DNA of 64,000 nt, taken from contig NZ_CP007029.1 in NCBI RefSeq assembly GCF_000227685.2, positions 2,392,501 to 2,456,500 on the forward strand, given 5' to 3'. Origin of the DNA: Thioalkalivibrio paradoxus ARh 1. Its GTDB lineage: Bacteria; Pseudomonadota; Gammaproteobacteria; Ectothiorhodospirales; Ectothiorhodospiraceae. The notes under the pieces are model-generated. The model had not been told where the DNA came from and did no database searches. It saw only the letters and a program-made list of their open reading frames with translations. How positions within the stretch are numbered: the first letter of the stretch is position 1; every line of letters starts with the position of its first letter. Both the position numbers and the translations under genes were made by a program. Positions 1 through 9,231 of the stretch are shown piece by piece.

Positions 1-1251
1 GCAGGTGTCCTCGACCAGGGCCTTCGAGTCGGGGTGGAAGCTCTGGGTCTCGCTCGCGAGCTGCGCGAAGAAGAAGGGGTCGCGCCCGGCCAGCCCCATG
101 GGCGAGGTGCGCCAGGTCGCGTAGGGCGAGAGATTGAACAGGTTGTCGCCGTACGGGTTCGGCTGCGTCATGTCGAACTGCAGCCCGGTGCTGCCGGCAT
201 CGTGGCAGCCGAGGCACTGGCTGGAGGTGAGGAAAGTATCGGCGGCGGTGGGCCCGCCTGCAGCGACCCAGGTGTTGTCGTAGGTCTCCGAGGGCATCGG
301 CACGACCGTGTCCCAGCTGGGGGTATCCCCCAGGTGAGCGCGGAGGGTCTTCAGCAGGTCGCGGTCGGCGCGGTAGTGCGGCTCACCGAGGCGGCGCACC
401 CTGTCGTGCGGCAGCGTGACCTGCTCGTGGTGGCTCCGGGGCGCCGCCGCCTCGAAGAAGGACTGGCTGAGGAAGACCAGCGGCTCGCCGGGCTGGCCCT
501 GGATGTTGCGCGGTGAGGCGAAGGTCAGGTTGTCGCGCGCCGATGCGTGGCAGTTCAGACAGTACTGCGCGAAACCCTGGTTCGCCAGCGGGTTGCCGGG
601 GGTCGGCGGCCAGTCCGGCGCCCAGCCGCTGCTTGGCCCGAAGCCGTACCAGCCCCAGTACCAGCCGTCGTGCGAGGCCTGGCGGTCACGGATCATGATC
701 GCCGCGCCGCTGGTCGGGAAGAGCTTCAGCGGATCGACCGCGTCGCAGGCACCCGCCGGGTAGGGGAACATCTCCTTGACCATGATCGCGCCGTCAGGCA
801 CCGGCGGCGGCTCGGCCTCCGCCTCGCCGGTGCGATGCTCGACCAGCCAGGCGAGCATCTCCGGGGAGTACCAGATCACCACCGGCGCGTGGGTGCCGTG
901 GCCCGTGCCCTGCCAGGCGCGGTCGACCAGTGCCGCGGTGAAGGGGCCGGTGTCCCGCACCCGCTTGTCACGCTGCCAGCCCGCGGCTTCGTCGCGGTGG
1001 CACCAGTTGCCGAGGAAGTCGTTCAGCTGCGCCTGGTAGCGGTCGAGCGGCAGGGCCGAGGGGTCGCGGATCGCCGCGCTCAGGTGCTCGCAGAGCGCCG
1101 GGTCGGCGGGGGGCATGGCTTCCGTCCGCTCGGCCGCGCACTGCGCCGCTTCAACCGTGCCAGCCGAAGCCAGGAGCAGAAGCGTCGCCGCGGCGCTGGC
1201 TCGCAGTCCCGGGCGCCGCGCCGTCGCGTGATTCCTTGCCGGCATCCCCAT
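1..1251 (-). CDS. Secreted di-heme c-type cytochrome, 3' end outside window
   Basis: An open frame of 417 codons starts at the ATG at 1251 and runs off the left edge without a stop. A run of G bases just upstream (GGGGGG) can serve as ribosome binding site; a second ATG lies two codons later. Residues about 17-36 form a Sec signal peptide (Ala/Leu-rich core ending in GTVEA), so the product is exported. Two CXXCH heme c sites are visible: CLNCH at 231-235 and CLGCH at 346-350. An additional WCHRD motif lies near residue 80. It is therefore a periplasmic electron-transfer or oxidoreductase cytochrome. I do not recognise a characterised subfamily, and the missing C-terminus could hold more heme sites. 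The gene is divergent from the epimerase-like gene at 1665. Confidence 0.85.
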   Translation of the reverse strand, partial: MGMPARNHATARRPGLRASAAATLLLLASAGTVEAAQCAAERTEAMPPADPALCEHLSAAIRDPSALPLDRYQAQLNDFLGNWCHRDEAAGWQRDKRVRDTGPFTAALVDRAWQGTGHGTHAPVVIWYSPEMLAWLVEHRTGEAEAEPPPVPDGAIMVKEMFPYPAGACDAVDPLKLFPTSGAAIMIRDRQASHDGWYWGWYGFGPSSGWAPDWPPTPGNPLANQGFAQYCLNCHASARDNLTFASPRNIQGQPGEPLVFLSQSFFEAAAPRSHHEQVTLPHDRVRRLGEPHYRADRDLLKTLRAHLGDTPSWDTVVPMPSETYDNTWVAAGGPTAADTFLTSSQCLGCHDAGSTGLQFDMTQPNPYGDNLFNLSPYATWRTSPMGLAGRDPFFFAQLASETQSFHPDSKALVEDTC

Positions 1252-1664
1252 GATCCCCCCGACTTTCGTGTCGCTGACCCTCCGGCCTTCTCTGGCGAGG
1301 CTACTCCCCTGCGTCCCGCGCGACAATCGCGGCGCAGCCCTCCGGACGGTCCTTGCCCGAGGAAGAAACGACTCAACCTTCTTGCCGCCGACCTGACGGG
1401 AACACCTTCGCAAGCGCGGGAGGGAGATGTTCGTCCTCAGGGGTGGCGCGGGGCCATGACAGTTCGCTCGGTAGATCAGGAAACCTTTCGGTTTTGTGCT
1501 ACCCCCACATCAGTTCACTCGGTCTCGCTCCCACGCGGACCTGAGGAATGCGTCTCGTCCGGATTCCGATTCGACCCCGCTGTGCGATACCCTGGCCAGA
1601 CCAGGAGCAGGACGCTGACACCAGTAGGGCAATCGAGGGGTTCGCTGTCAATGGGTACGGGACC
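1252..1664. other. Divergent intergenic region
   Basis: This 413-bp stretch lies between the leftward cytochrome gene and the rightward epimerase gene, so promoters for both should lie here. I see no convincing sigma-70 pair, RNA gene or repeat. Open frames crossing it lack recognisable protein features. Confidence 0.5.
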
Positions 1665-2687
1665 GTGCGTGTTCTGGTGACTGGGGGCACCGGCTTCATC
1701 GGGTCGCATTGCGTGGCGGAGCTCTTGGGACGCGGCCACGCGGTGCGGCTGCTGGTGCGCAACCCGGCCCGCGTCGCAAGGTCGTCGGCTCCGTTGCAGA
1801 AGGAGACACCGGCGTACAGCGTCGGTGACGTGTCGGACCGCGCTTCGGTCGAACGTGCCATGGCGGGCTGCGATGCGGTCCTTCATGCGGCCGCCGTCTA
1901 TTCGCTTGATGTGCGTGACGCTGACGCCATGCGCCGGATCAATGCAGTCGGCACCCTGAACGTGCTGAACGCGGCCGGGGACCGCGGTCTGGATCCCATC
2001 ATCCATGTGTCGAGTCATGTGACCTTGTCCCCGACGCACGACGGGTTGCTCACCGCGAATGCTGCGGTCGCGTCACCCTTGGGGGCGTATTCCGCATCCA
2101 AGGCGGACGCCGAGCGGGCGGCGCGAAGCTTGCAGGAACGGGGCCTTCCCGTCGTGATCGGCTATCCCGGAGCGGTGTTCGGTCCGCACGATATGCGACT
2201 CGGGGAAAGTACCCGATTCCTTTGTGACGTGCTCGCCGGTCGAATGCCGGTGATTCCACGCGGCGGCATTTGCATCGTGGATGTGCGTGATCTCGCGGCG
2301 GCCTTCGCTACCATGCTGGAGGCTGGGCAAGGTCCCAGGCGCTACCTGCTCGGTGGCGTCCAGGTATCTTTGGCCGGTCTGGTCGATCTCGTCGCGGAGG
2401 TTACCGACAGGAGGATCCGCCGATGGGTTCTGCCGCCATGGGCCCTTCGTCCGGGTGTTCGGCTGGCTGGCCACCTGCAGCGCCTCCTCCCCGTCAGGCT
2501 ACCTCTGAGCGAGGAGGGATTCGACACCGTCGTCCGGAATGCGCGGCCCGATGATAGCGCAGCCGCCTGCGACCTCGGATTCTCGCCACGGGATCTCCAT
2601 GACACCCTTGCCGACACCTGCCACTGGGCGTACCGTCGCGGATGGATCTCGCGACACCGGGTGGGGCGGCTTGCGACAACACGTTAG
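1665..2687 (+). CDS. NAD(P)-dependent epimerase/dehydratase (extended SDR)
   Basis: The 340-residue product is an extended short-chain dehydrogenase. The Rossmann dinucleotide motif GGTGFIG is at 7-13, a Ser pair is at 116-117, and the catalytic Tyr-x3-Lys appears as YSASK at 142-146. This is the pattern of NAD-dependent sugar epimerases, dihydroflavonol-4-reductase-like enzymes and HpnA-type proteins; the substrate cannot be read from sequence. I place the start at the GTG at 1665 because the fold begins directly there (MRVLVTGG). The frame is open further upstream to 1548, but that extension has no family character. It may be cotranscribed with the membrane protein gene 82 bp downstream. 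Confidence 0.85.
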   Translation: MRVLVTGGTGFIGSHCVAELLGRGHAVRLLVRNPARVARSSAPLQKETPAYSVGDVSDRASVERAMAGCDAVLHAAAVYSLDVRDADAMRRINAVGTLNVLNAAGDRGLDPIIHVSSHVTLSPTHDGLLTANAAVASPLGAYSASKADAERAARSLQERGLPVVIGYPGAVFGPHDMRLGESTRFLCDVLAGRMPVIPRGGICIVDVRDLAAAFATMLEAGQGPRRYLLGGVQVSLAGLVDLVAEVTDRRIRRWVLPPWALRPGVRLAGHLQRLLPVRLPLSEEGFDTVVRNARPDDSAAACDLGFSPRDLHDTLADTCHWAYRRGWISRHRVGRLATTR

Positions 2688-2769
2688 CGATCCCTATGTG
2701 TTGCGATATGTCAATGCGATCTGATTGGAACGCAGATGCAACAATCCTCTGATCGTTCAGGAGGGCGTG

Positions 2770-3621
2770 ATGTCCCGACACGAGCCGGTTTCCCGATATC
2801 CTGGGGAGGACAAGGTTCTCCCGGAAACCCGAGCAGTATCCGCCATCATCATCCCGTTTCTGCTGGCCGCTTTTGTCATTCTCTTTCTCAGATCCGACGA
2901 GACCGAGCGCCTTTTTGCATGGCCGATCGGACCCCAGATGAATGCCATGATGCTCGGGGCGACCTACCTCGCGGGCGTGCTCTATTTCACGGCCGCGCTT
3001 TTCGCCCGTCGCTGGCAGCAGATCAAGTTCGGCTTGATCCCGGTGGCTTCATTTGCCGCGTTGATGGGTGTCGCGACCATTTTGCATTGGCCCGCATTCA
3101 ATCACAGTCATCCGACCACCTGGATATGGGTTGTCCTGTATGCCACGACGCCGTTCCTGGTGGTCGGGATCTGGATACGGAACACGCGCAGCGCGCGCCT
3201 GGGTCCGCCGCAGCCGGATGATCATACCTTACCGCCACCCGTTCGACTCCTCGTGGGCATTGTGGGGCTCGTCGGAGTGCTGGCCAGTTTGCTTCTATTC
3301 GTGACACCGACCCTGATGATGGAGATCTGGCCCTGGCGTTTGAGTCCCCTGACCGCCCGTGTCCTGGCCGCACAGTTCGTGGTGTTCAGCCTGTTCGCGC
3401 TTGCGGCCTACCTGGATCCCCGCTGGCAATCCCTGCGCTACGTCCTGCGTGCCGAGTTGGCTGCGCCTCTGCTGTTCCTCGTAGCCATGCTGGCCTCATG
3501 GGACGACTTCGATACCGGCAATCCGCTCACCTGGGTCATTGCGTTCCATGTGGTGGTCGTCTTCTCTATCGGCGTCCCTGCGATGTACTTCTACATGGAG
3601 GCGCGAGGCAAGAGGAAGTGA
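2770..3621 (+). CDS. Multi-pass membrane protein of unknown function
   Basis: A strong ribosome binding site (AGGAGGG) ends a few bases before the ATG at 2770, which decides the start over an in-frame TTG at 2725. The 283-residue product has about seven or eight hydrophobic helices, for example at residues 24-40, 60-80, 87-105, 119-135, 160-180, 200-220 and 255-275, joined by short loops, and a charged C-terminus (EARGKRK). No catalytic motif is evident. It follows the epimerase-like gene on the same strand, which suggests one transcript. I do not recognise the family. Confidence 0.8.
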   Translation: MSRHEPVSRYPGEDKVLPETRAVSAIIIPFLLAAFVILFLRSDETERLFAWPIGPQMNAMMLGATYLAGVLYFTAALFARRWQQIKFGLIPVASFAALMGVATILHWPAFNHSHPTTWIWVVLYATTPFLVVGIWIRNTRSARLGPPQPDDHTLPPPVRLLVGIVGLVGVLASLLLFVTPTLMMEIWPWRLSPLTARVLAAQFVVFSLFALAAYLDPRWQSLRYVLRAELAAPLLFLVAMLASWDDFDTGNPLTWVIAFHVVVVFSIGVPAMYFYMEARGKRK

Positions 3622-4353
3622 GTGGTTTCCCCGACGCCTGCCGAACTCGCTTTGATCGATAGAGCGCCCACGGCGCAAGCGCATCTAGCGAGTCTCGGGG
3701 CGGCCCCGCGGATCCCCGGCCCTGACGGCCGGGCCCGCGCAGGCGCGCCGGTACCAGACCTGGACGATTGCAACGCGAGACCTGACCCCATGCCTCGTTC
3801 GCCCTGTGGCCGGCTTTCCCCTTGCGTGCCTCAATAACCGCGTGCCCTGTCGGTGGCAAGTCCATCCAGGAGCCCATCGGGGCTTCCCGAGTTCTCCGAC
3901 GTATCTCTTGCCTCGCAGCCAAGGCCTGTGGACTCCGCCGGACCTCCACACCCTCGCCCTGACGGGTGCTTCTGTGTTGCCTTCGGTGCACGTTAAAACC
4001 CTCAGCGCCCGGAGCTGAGCTTGTCGAAGCTGTACCAGCACTTCAAGGGTGCGCGATCACCCCTGCGGCCTACAGGATTCTCTGTCTACGCTTAACCTGC
4101 CTTGTTCGTCCTCCATTACTCCGCCACAGGCCCAAGACTCGATACGGGTGGATGGCTAACCCTTACCCGTCGGGGACTTTCACCCCGCAAGATACGCCGA
4201 GCTTTGCTCGGCGCGATAACGCCTAGCTCACCCGACGAAGACCGCAAAGCGGTTTTTGGTCGGGCAACGGTCAACAAAATGGGTGTCTTGCCGCTTCCAG
4301 TCGTCGCTGAACCGTCGGACCCTGGGCGCCGGGCACGTCCGCGCTTTCGACGC
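3622..4353. other. Non-coding stretch of unknown origin
   Basis: About 730 bp without a convincing gene. Open frames on both strands have arginine/proline-rich shadow composition. A palindrome containing GAGCTTGTCGAAGC (about 4016-4030) resembles the REP-like TTCGACAAGCTC repeats common in proteobacteria. Near 4218, TAACGCCTAGCTCACCCG resembles the first half of the attC at 6793 (TAACGCCTCGGCTCACCCG), but no matching second half follows. Confidence 0.4.
4241..4257 (+). terminator. Possible rho-independent terminator
   Basis: The hairpin ACCGC-AAA-GCGGT is followed by a run of five T on the plus strand. The stem is only five base pairs, so this is a weak call. It would stop rightward transcription before the leftward gene at 4354. 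Confidence 0.4.
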
Positions 4354-4701
4354 TCACTGACGGTGGCGGTAGCGTGCGATACTGCGCTGGCGCTGCTCCA
4401 TCAGGATGCTCAGCGGGTTGGCCGAGGTGGTCAGGCCATAGTTCCACAAGACCTGATTCCTGTGACGATCCCCGATCCAGAAATCCCCGCCGGGGTAGGT
4501 GCAGATCGGAAACGCGTCCATGCCGCCGCCTGGCCGATGGTCGAACTGAAGCTCGAACTGGCCTCTGGTGTGGTCACAAAGCATGCCGAAGTGCTGTGAG
4601 GCAGCCGCCGGCTGGCTGGTCAGCAGCAGGGCCGCGGCCAAGGCACTGACCGTAAGGCTCACCACCAGGCGACGTTGTCCGTTGTTGTTTCGAGCGATCA
4701 T
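4354..4701 (-). CDS. Small exported protein, unknown function
   Basis: The 115-residue frame starts at the ATG at 4701 behind a GAGGAAGAG ribosome binding site. The frame is open further upstream (to 4869), but only this start gives a clean export signal: positive MIARNNNGQRR, a hydrophobic stretch (VVSLTVSALAAALLLT), then an AAAS-type cleavage site near residue 33. The mature part has about 80 residues with two Cys and many aromatic and Gly residues (RPGGGMDAFP, TYPGGDFW). It is probably periplasmic. I do not recognise the family. The ISNCY-type element begins about 200 bp upstream. Confidence 0.6.
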   Translation of the reverse strand: MIARNNNGQRRLVVSLTVSALAAALLLTSQPAAASQHFGMLCDHTRGQFELQFDHRPGGGMDAFPICTYPGGDFWIGDRHRNQVLWNYGLTTSANPLSILMEQRQRSIARYRHRQ

Positions 4702-4897
4702 CGTCTCTTCCTCGCTTCCTGGTTTCATCGTAGTCCAGCGACCGGTGGGCCGCGGAGGATCGGTGCTCGGCAGTCTGCCCCCGAATGCGGCGCCACTCCG
4801 TTCATCGCCGGCCTCGGTCAACGTGGCCACGGCCGTCCAGCCACGTCCGAGTGCATTGAGCATAGACACCCCGTTTCGGACGGGTTAATGCGGAGTA

Positions 4898-6797
4898 TAG
4901 TGCCTGCACGAAATGCCAATAAAATCTGCAAAACCAATTGGATGGACGATTTTGGCAGCGCGAAGCGGGAGCCGGAGGCAGCGCCTTGCGCTTCAGTGTG
5001 GGCACGGTAACATGCTGATCGGCAATGGGTCCCGGTGCGCCGGGTCGTAACGACGGGGGGCGGTGGCCTGTTCACGCTCCGGTTTCCAACACGATCTTCC
5101 CCGGATGAAATCACGATGCGCAAGGTGATCGAACCGCAAATGCAGTTGGGAGAACTCCCGATCGGCGGAATTGAACTGGATCCCCGATCCCGCGATGACA
5201 TTCCCCAGATCCTGCGCGGACTGCAGCACCTCTACACGACCCCGGAGGTGCGTGCGGAGGTCTTTGCCATCCTGGAGGAACTGGTACCCGAGCGCAGCAC
5301 CGAGACGGGCCCCGAGAAGGTCGATGTCGAGAACGGTCGGCCGGGGATGTCGCAGTGGAACCTGCTGGTGCTCGGGGTGTTGCGCCTGGGCTTGAATGCC
5401 GATTACGACCGGATCCGGGAGTTGGCGAATGAGCACAAGACGATCCGGCAATTTCTCGGCCACAGTGGCTGGGACGACGACACCTCCTACGGCTTGCAGA
5501 CGGTGCGCGACAACCTGAGCCGGTTCACGCCCGAGGTGCTGGACCGGATCAACCAGGTGGTGGTGCGGGCCGGGCACCGGGCGCTAAAAAAAGCCTGGCG
5601 GACGGTCTCGTCGGCCGCTGTGACTCGTTCGTGGTGGAGACCGATGTTCACTACCCGACCGACACCAACCTGCTGCTGGACGCGATCCGCAAGGTGATTG
5701 GGTTGAGTGCCGAGCTGGCGGCGGCGAACGATCGCACCGAGTGGCGCACCAACGGCAGTTCAAGCGCGCCTACCGCCGGCTGACGCGCCTGCGGCATTCG
5801 ACCTCGCAGGATCCGGAGCGGCAGCAGGCGCGGACCGAGGCGATCGCCCAGGCCTGCCGGGACTACCTGGCGGCGGCGGAGCAACATCTCCAGCGTTCAG
5901 CCATGACCGGTGCAGGGGTCGCGGCGAACGAGCCCGTGAATGCCGCGCTGCTGCAGGAGATCGCGGTATTCCGCGACCATGCCCGGCGCCAGATCGACCA
6001 GATCCGCCGGCGCATCCTGGAGGGCGAACGCATCCCGCATGACGAGAAGGTGTTTTCCCTGTTCGAGCCGCACACGGAGTGGATCAGCAAGGGCAAGGCG
6101 GGGGTCCCGGTGGAGCTGGGCCTGCGCGTATGCGTGATGGCCGCCCCCGACGGGTTCATCCTGCACCACCGGGTGATGGAACGCTGCACCGACGATGCGG
6201 TTGCGGTACCCATGGTCCAGGAGACCCGGGACCGCTTCCCGCTGGTGCGCGCGGTGAGCATGGACAAGGGGTTCCACAGCCCGAGCAACCAGACCGAGCT
6301 GCGCCAGATCGTCGGGACCGTGGTGTTGCCGAAGAAGGGGCGGCGCACCCAGGAGGAAGCGGAACGGGAGCGGGATCCCGAGTTCGCGACCTTGCGCCGG
6401 CAGCATGCCGCGGTCGAGTCGGCGATCAACGCGCTGGAGGTGCACGGCCTGGACCGCTGCCGGGATCACGGCATCGACGGCTTTCGTCGGTACGTGGGCC
6501 TGGCGGTGCTGGCCCGGAACATCCAGCACCTCGGTGCCATCTTGCGCCGCCAGGAGCGGGACGCGGAGAAACGACGACGTGGTCCCTACCGCAAAGCGGC
6601 TTGAGCGACGCCGAACATCGCACAGGGCTGGCCACACCCAAGGCTTCCTGTGCCCGCGAATCGCCCCCGTTGCGAGCGATTATCATCCAGGTGCACAACA
6701 CAAACCTCAGCCTGGCGATTCCTGAGCATTCCGGCCGCTCGGGGATTTGCGGCGGTGCAGCAATTTTAAAATTGGCAGGGTTTTCGTGCTGGCACTA
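4898..6797. mobile_element. ISNCY-type insertion sequence, decayed
   Basis: The ends are imperfect inverted repeats. The left end reads TAGTGCCTGCACGAAA then TGCCAAT from 4898; the reverse complement of the right end reads TAGTGCCAGCACGAAA then ACCCTGCCAAT, ending at 6797. The element is about 1.9 kb with one transposase gene (5116-6604) that has two frameshifts. No clear target duplication is visible. The right end overlaps the attC at 6793, so the element sits at the distal edge of the integron array. Confidence 0.65.
5116..6604 (+). pseudogene. ISNCY family transposase, two frameshifts
   Basis: The reading starts at the ATG at 5116 (MRKVIEPQMQLGE). It runs in frame to a run of seven A at 5586-5592, where the protein sense moves to the -1 frame. 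There the catalytic-domain segment VVETDVHYPTDTNLLLDA is encoded. A second shift between about 5742 and 5759 restores the sense of the final 280 residues (RQFKRAYRRL onward, ending at 6604). The combined product would be about 495 residues, the normal size for this transposase type. Programmed -1 slippage at the A run is possible, but the second shift has no such signal, so I call it a pseudogene. Confidence 0.8.
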
Positions 6798-6854
6798 ACG
6801 CCTCGGCTCACCCGCCGCGCGTAGTGAGCGGTCGTATGCAGCGAGTGGTTATAC
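6793..6854 (-). repeat. Integron attC site (alpha/beta hydrolase cassette)
   Basis: Read on the minus strand, this site runs from GTATAAC (R'' core) to GTTAGTG (R' core) with an internal GCTCAC/GTGAGC hairpin. It lies 43 bp beyond the hydrolase stop codon, as expected for a cassette read leftwards. The R' core is imperfect and overlaps the inverted-repeat end of the ISNCY-type element, so this attC is less certain than those at 18703-20392. Confidence 0.55.
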
Positions 6855-6897
6855 GGTTTCTCTCGTCGCCCACGATGTGTCCTCGCGGATTTGACGA

Positions 6898-7719
6898 TCA
6901 TCGGGAATTTTTGCGAACGAACGTCCTGATTGCCTCGACGTAGGCATCCGGGTGGGTGGCGTGTGGCAGGTGACCAGCGCCAGGGAGCACGATGCTCTCC
7001 ACGTTGGGCAGCACGCTAGCAAGCTGTGCAACTACCGGAGGGAATGTCGGCGGACTTTGGTCGCCAGTCGTGAGTAGTGAGGGTGGAGAGAATCCCTTAA
7101 TCCATGCGAGATTAAAGGCAAGTTGCTCGGGATCGTTGACCTCGTCCAGGAAGGTAGGCGCATTTCCGATCAATGTCTGCTGGAAATCAGACGGGAGTTG
7201 TGCCCAAGTGTTGGGGCCGAGCGCCACCGTCTCGACGAACTGCTCCGCGGCACCGGCATGATCGCCGGAAGCAATTCGTTCGGAAACCGCACCGAACTTT
7301 TGTTCGACTTCCTTGAGCATCGGCGCCATGGCCGGATCGTCTGCGAGCAACGAGAATAGCGGCGGCTCGTGAGCGATAAGGCCCCTCAAGAGTTCGGGAC
7401 GCTCGCTGGCCATCCGGAGTGTAATTGACGCGCCAAAGGAGTTTCCGGCCACCCACGCTGGGGCTAGCCCCAGGTTCTCGATCAGCGCTGCAAGGTCGGC
7501 GACATCTTCCCGGACGCTTCCTTGCGCGGTTAGACGCTGACTTTGGCTGTGACCACGTCGGTCGTAGACAAGCACTTGGAACGACTCTGCCAAACTTGGA
7601 ACAACCAAGTCCCAGGTGTTGTGCGACGCCCAAGACCCGTGCACGAAGACGAGAGGTGTGTCACCCGTCCCGTGAAGCTCATAGAATAGCTGCACGCCGT
7701 TAACATCAATGGTCGGCAT
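6898..7719 (-). CDS. Alpha/beta hydrolase, integron cassette gene
   Basis: A 273-residue alpha/beta hydrolase-fold enzyme. The oxyanion-hole segment HGSWAS is near residue 28, the nucleophile elbow GNSFG is at about 91-95, a candidate acidic residue lies in TTGDQSP near 217, and the catalytic His is in GAGHLPH near 250. The start at 7719 is supported by a GAAAGGAG ribosome binding site. Relatives include haloperoxidase- and esterase-like hydrolases; the substrate is not predictable. It reads away from intI like the other cassette genes and has an attC-like site behind it. Confidence 0.85.
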   Translation of the reverse strand: MPTIDVNGVQLFYELHGTGDTPLVFVHGSWASHNTWDLVVPSLAESFQVLVYDRRGHSQSQRLTAQGSVREDVADLAALIENLGLAPAWVAGNSFGASITLRMASERPELLRGLIAHEPPLFSLLADDPAMAPMLKEVEQKFGAVSERIASGDHAGAAEQFVETVALGPNTWAQLPSDFQQTLIGNAPTFLDEVNDPEQLAFNLAWIKGFSPPSLLTTGDQSPPTFPPVVAQLASVLPNVESIVLPGAGHLPHATHPDAYVEAIRTFVRKNSR

Positions 7720-8097
7720 ATCTTCTCCTTTCTTCCAGGGCGTAGCGGTGCCACGTCGTCATCGGCCCGTAAAACAGATTAGCGTTTATCCGGCGTGCGC
7801 AGCATGGCGGATAAACGTCTGTTGGACTGGGCCGCCCATGAATTAGCACACACGTTCATGTAAGGGGATTGTATTCAGCGTACGCCGGGATGGCGGGTCG
7901 AAGGAACCCGGGATCGAGCCTCGGGGCAATCCTTGCGTCCGTTTGTGATCATGGTCGGGCTCCCTGGAGGCTCCGATTTCTTGTACGGTAGCCCCGTTTT
8001 CTGCTGAGATCCAGTCGCATGCACAGACGGGCCAGCGCCGGCCCTTTTCCAAGGAGCGACGCAAGGGAGCCGGCGGTTCTTACTCGTCAGGCCGAGG
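7720..8097. other. Junction between hydrolase cassette and IS91-type element
   Basis: No gene is evident in these 378 bp. The hydrolase leader with its ribosome binding site occupies the first 20 bp. The region includes the strong hairpin at 7783-7817 and should contain the left terminus of the IS91-type element. A base-perfect cassette 5' core (GTTATAC, as predicted from the attC at 6793) is not found; GTTTTAC at about 7769-7775 on the minus strand is the nearest match. Confidence 0.45.
7783..7817. repeat. Long hairpin, candidate IS91-type element terminus
   Basis: CGTTTATCCG at 7783-7792 is the exact reverse complement of CGGATAAACG at 7808-7817. Pairing extends imperfectly into the 15-base spacer. 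It lies downstream of the IS91-type transposase gene, the side where elements of this family carry their replication origin end (oriIS). The assignment is inference. Confidence 0.45.
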
Positions 8098-9231
8098 TCA
8101 TCGTCGGTGCTCCGGGATGTCGGTTCGGTTCGGTCGCGGACGCAGTACCGTGAGCACGCACACCCGACCGACCCGGCATCGGGGACAGGGGTAGGTCGCG
8201 GGCTCAGACCGGCCTTCCGAGGCATCCCTCGTGTCGGGTCGCGGTGCGTTCAACGCGCTGCGGATGCGCGGAAGCTTGGTCCGCCGGCAGCGGTTGGCCA
8301 GGAACCCGTAGTGCCGCACGCGCATGAGTCCTTTGGGCAGGATGTGCAGCAGAAAGCGGCGCACGAACTCCTCGCCTTCGAGACGCATCACCTTGGGTCG
8401 GTGGTGATCGCGGTAGTCGGTGTAGCGGAAGGCGACCTTCCTCGCGTCGATGTCCAGAATGCGCGCGTTGCGGATCGCGTTCCGGTGGGTGTAACGCGCC
8501 AGGTAGTCGACCACCGTGGGGGTGTGATCGAGACAGTCCTTGGCGTAGACCACCCACTCGGTGGCCATCAGCCGGTCGAGTACCGCGTCGATCTCGCCCG
8601 GCCGTGTGACCCGGTGCAATACCCCGTCGTCGGCAGCCCGGCGCAGGGCCGCGACCATCGCCCCGCGAAAGCGCCGGGACAAGGCCCGGACCGGGAACAG
8701 GGTCTGGCCCCGGCTCGGCTTCCAGTGGCCGTCGGCCAGGAGGGCCCCGCCGGGGATCAGGCAGTGCAGGTGCACGTGCTGGCTCAGGTTCTGGCCCCAG
8801 GTGTGCAGCACCGCGGTCATGCCCAGTTCGCCACCGAGGCGGCGGGGGTCCTGGCCGAAGCGGCGCAGCGTGTCCCAGGTCACCTGGAACAACCGCCGGT
8901 AGAGCACCTCCGGGTGCAACTGCACCCAGCCGTTCAGGGCATGCGGCAGGGTGAACACCAGATGGAAGTAGCGCACCGGCAGCAGCGCCTCCTGCTGGCG
9001 CTCGGCCCAGAGCCGGGTCGCGCGGGTCTGGCACTGCGGGCAGTGCCGGTCCCGGCAGCCGTGATACCACGGCTGCTCCCAGCCGCAGGCCTCGCACTGC
9101 ACCTGCATCCCGCCCAGCGCCTCGGTGCGGCAGGCCTTCAGGTGCTGGCACACTCGGCGCCGGTGGCCGTCCAGCGTCTCTTCGTGCAGGAACCGGTAAA
9201 GAGCCTGTTGCAGCGTCGCCGGTTCAGCCAT
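8098..9231 (-). CDS. IS91 family transposase
   Basis: A 377-residue HUH-type rolling-circle transposase. The N-terminal zinc-finger segment has Cys clusters at about residues 46-70 (CEACGW, CRDRHCPQC). The HUH metal motif appears as HVHLHC near residue 155, and the candidate catalytic Tyr lies in LARYTHRNAI near residue 245. The start at 9231 overlaps the end of the recombinase gene by 8 bp, implying translational coupling. The frame is intact, so the protein could still be made, although the partner recombinase is broken. Confidence 0.88.
   Translation of the reverse strand: MAEPATLQQALYRFLHEETLDGHRRRVCQHLKACRTEALGGMQVQCEACGWEQPWYHGCRDRHCPQCQTRATRLWAERQQEALLPVRYFHLVFTLPHALNGWVQLHPEVLYRRLFQVTWDTLRRFGQDPRRLGGELGMTAVLHTWGQNLSQHVHLHCLIPGGALLADGHWKPSRGQTLFPVRALSRRFRGAMVAALRRAADDGVLHRVTRPGEIDAVLDRLMATEWVVYAKDCLDHTPTVVDYLARYTHRNAIRNARILDIDARKVAFRYTDYRDHHRPKVMRLEGEEFVRRFLLHILPKGLMRVRHYGFLANRCRRTKLPRIRSALNAPRPDTRDASEGRSEPATYPCPRCRVGRVCVLTVLRPRPNRTDIPEHRR

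Noticed and set aside
4218-4280. Complete attC site left of the ISNCY element
   Set aside because: The first half resembles attC, but no R'' core or second arm is present; the hairpin there fits a terminator better.
5586-5592. Programmed frameshifting as the full explanation for the split ISNCY transposase
   Set aside because: A second, unrelated shift near 5742-5759 would still break the protein.
7783-7817. attC site for another cassette
   Set aside because: It is a strong hairpin, but it lacks RYYYAAC and GTTRRRY cores at its ends.
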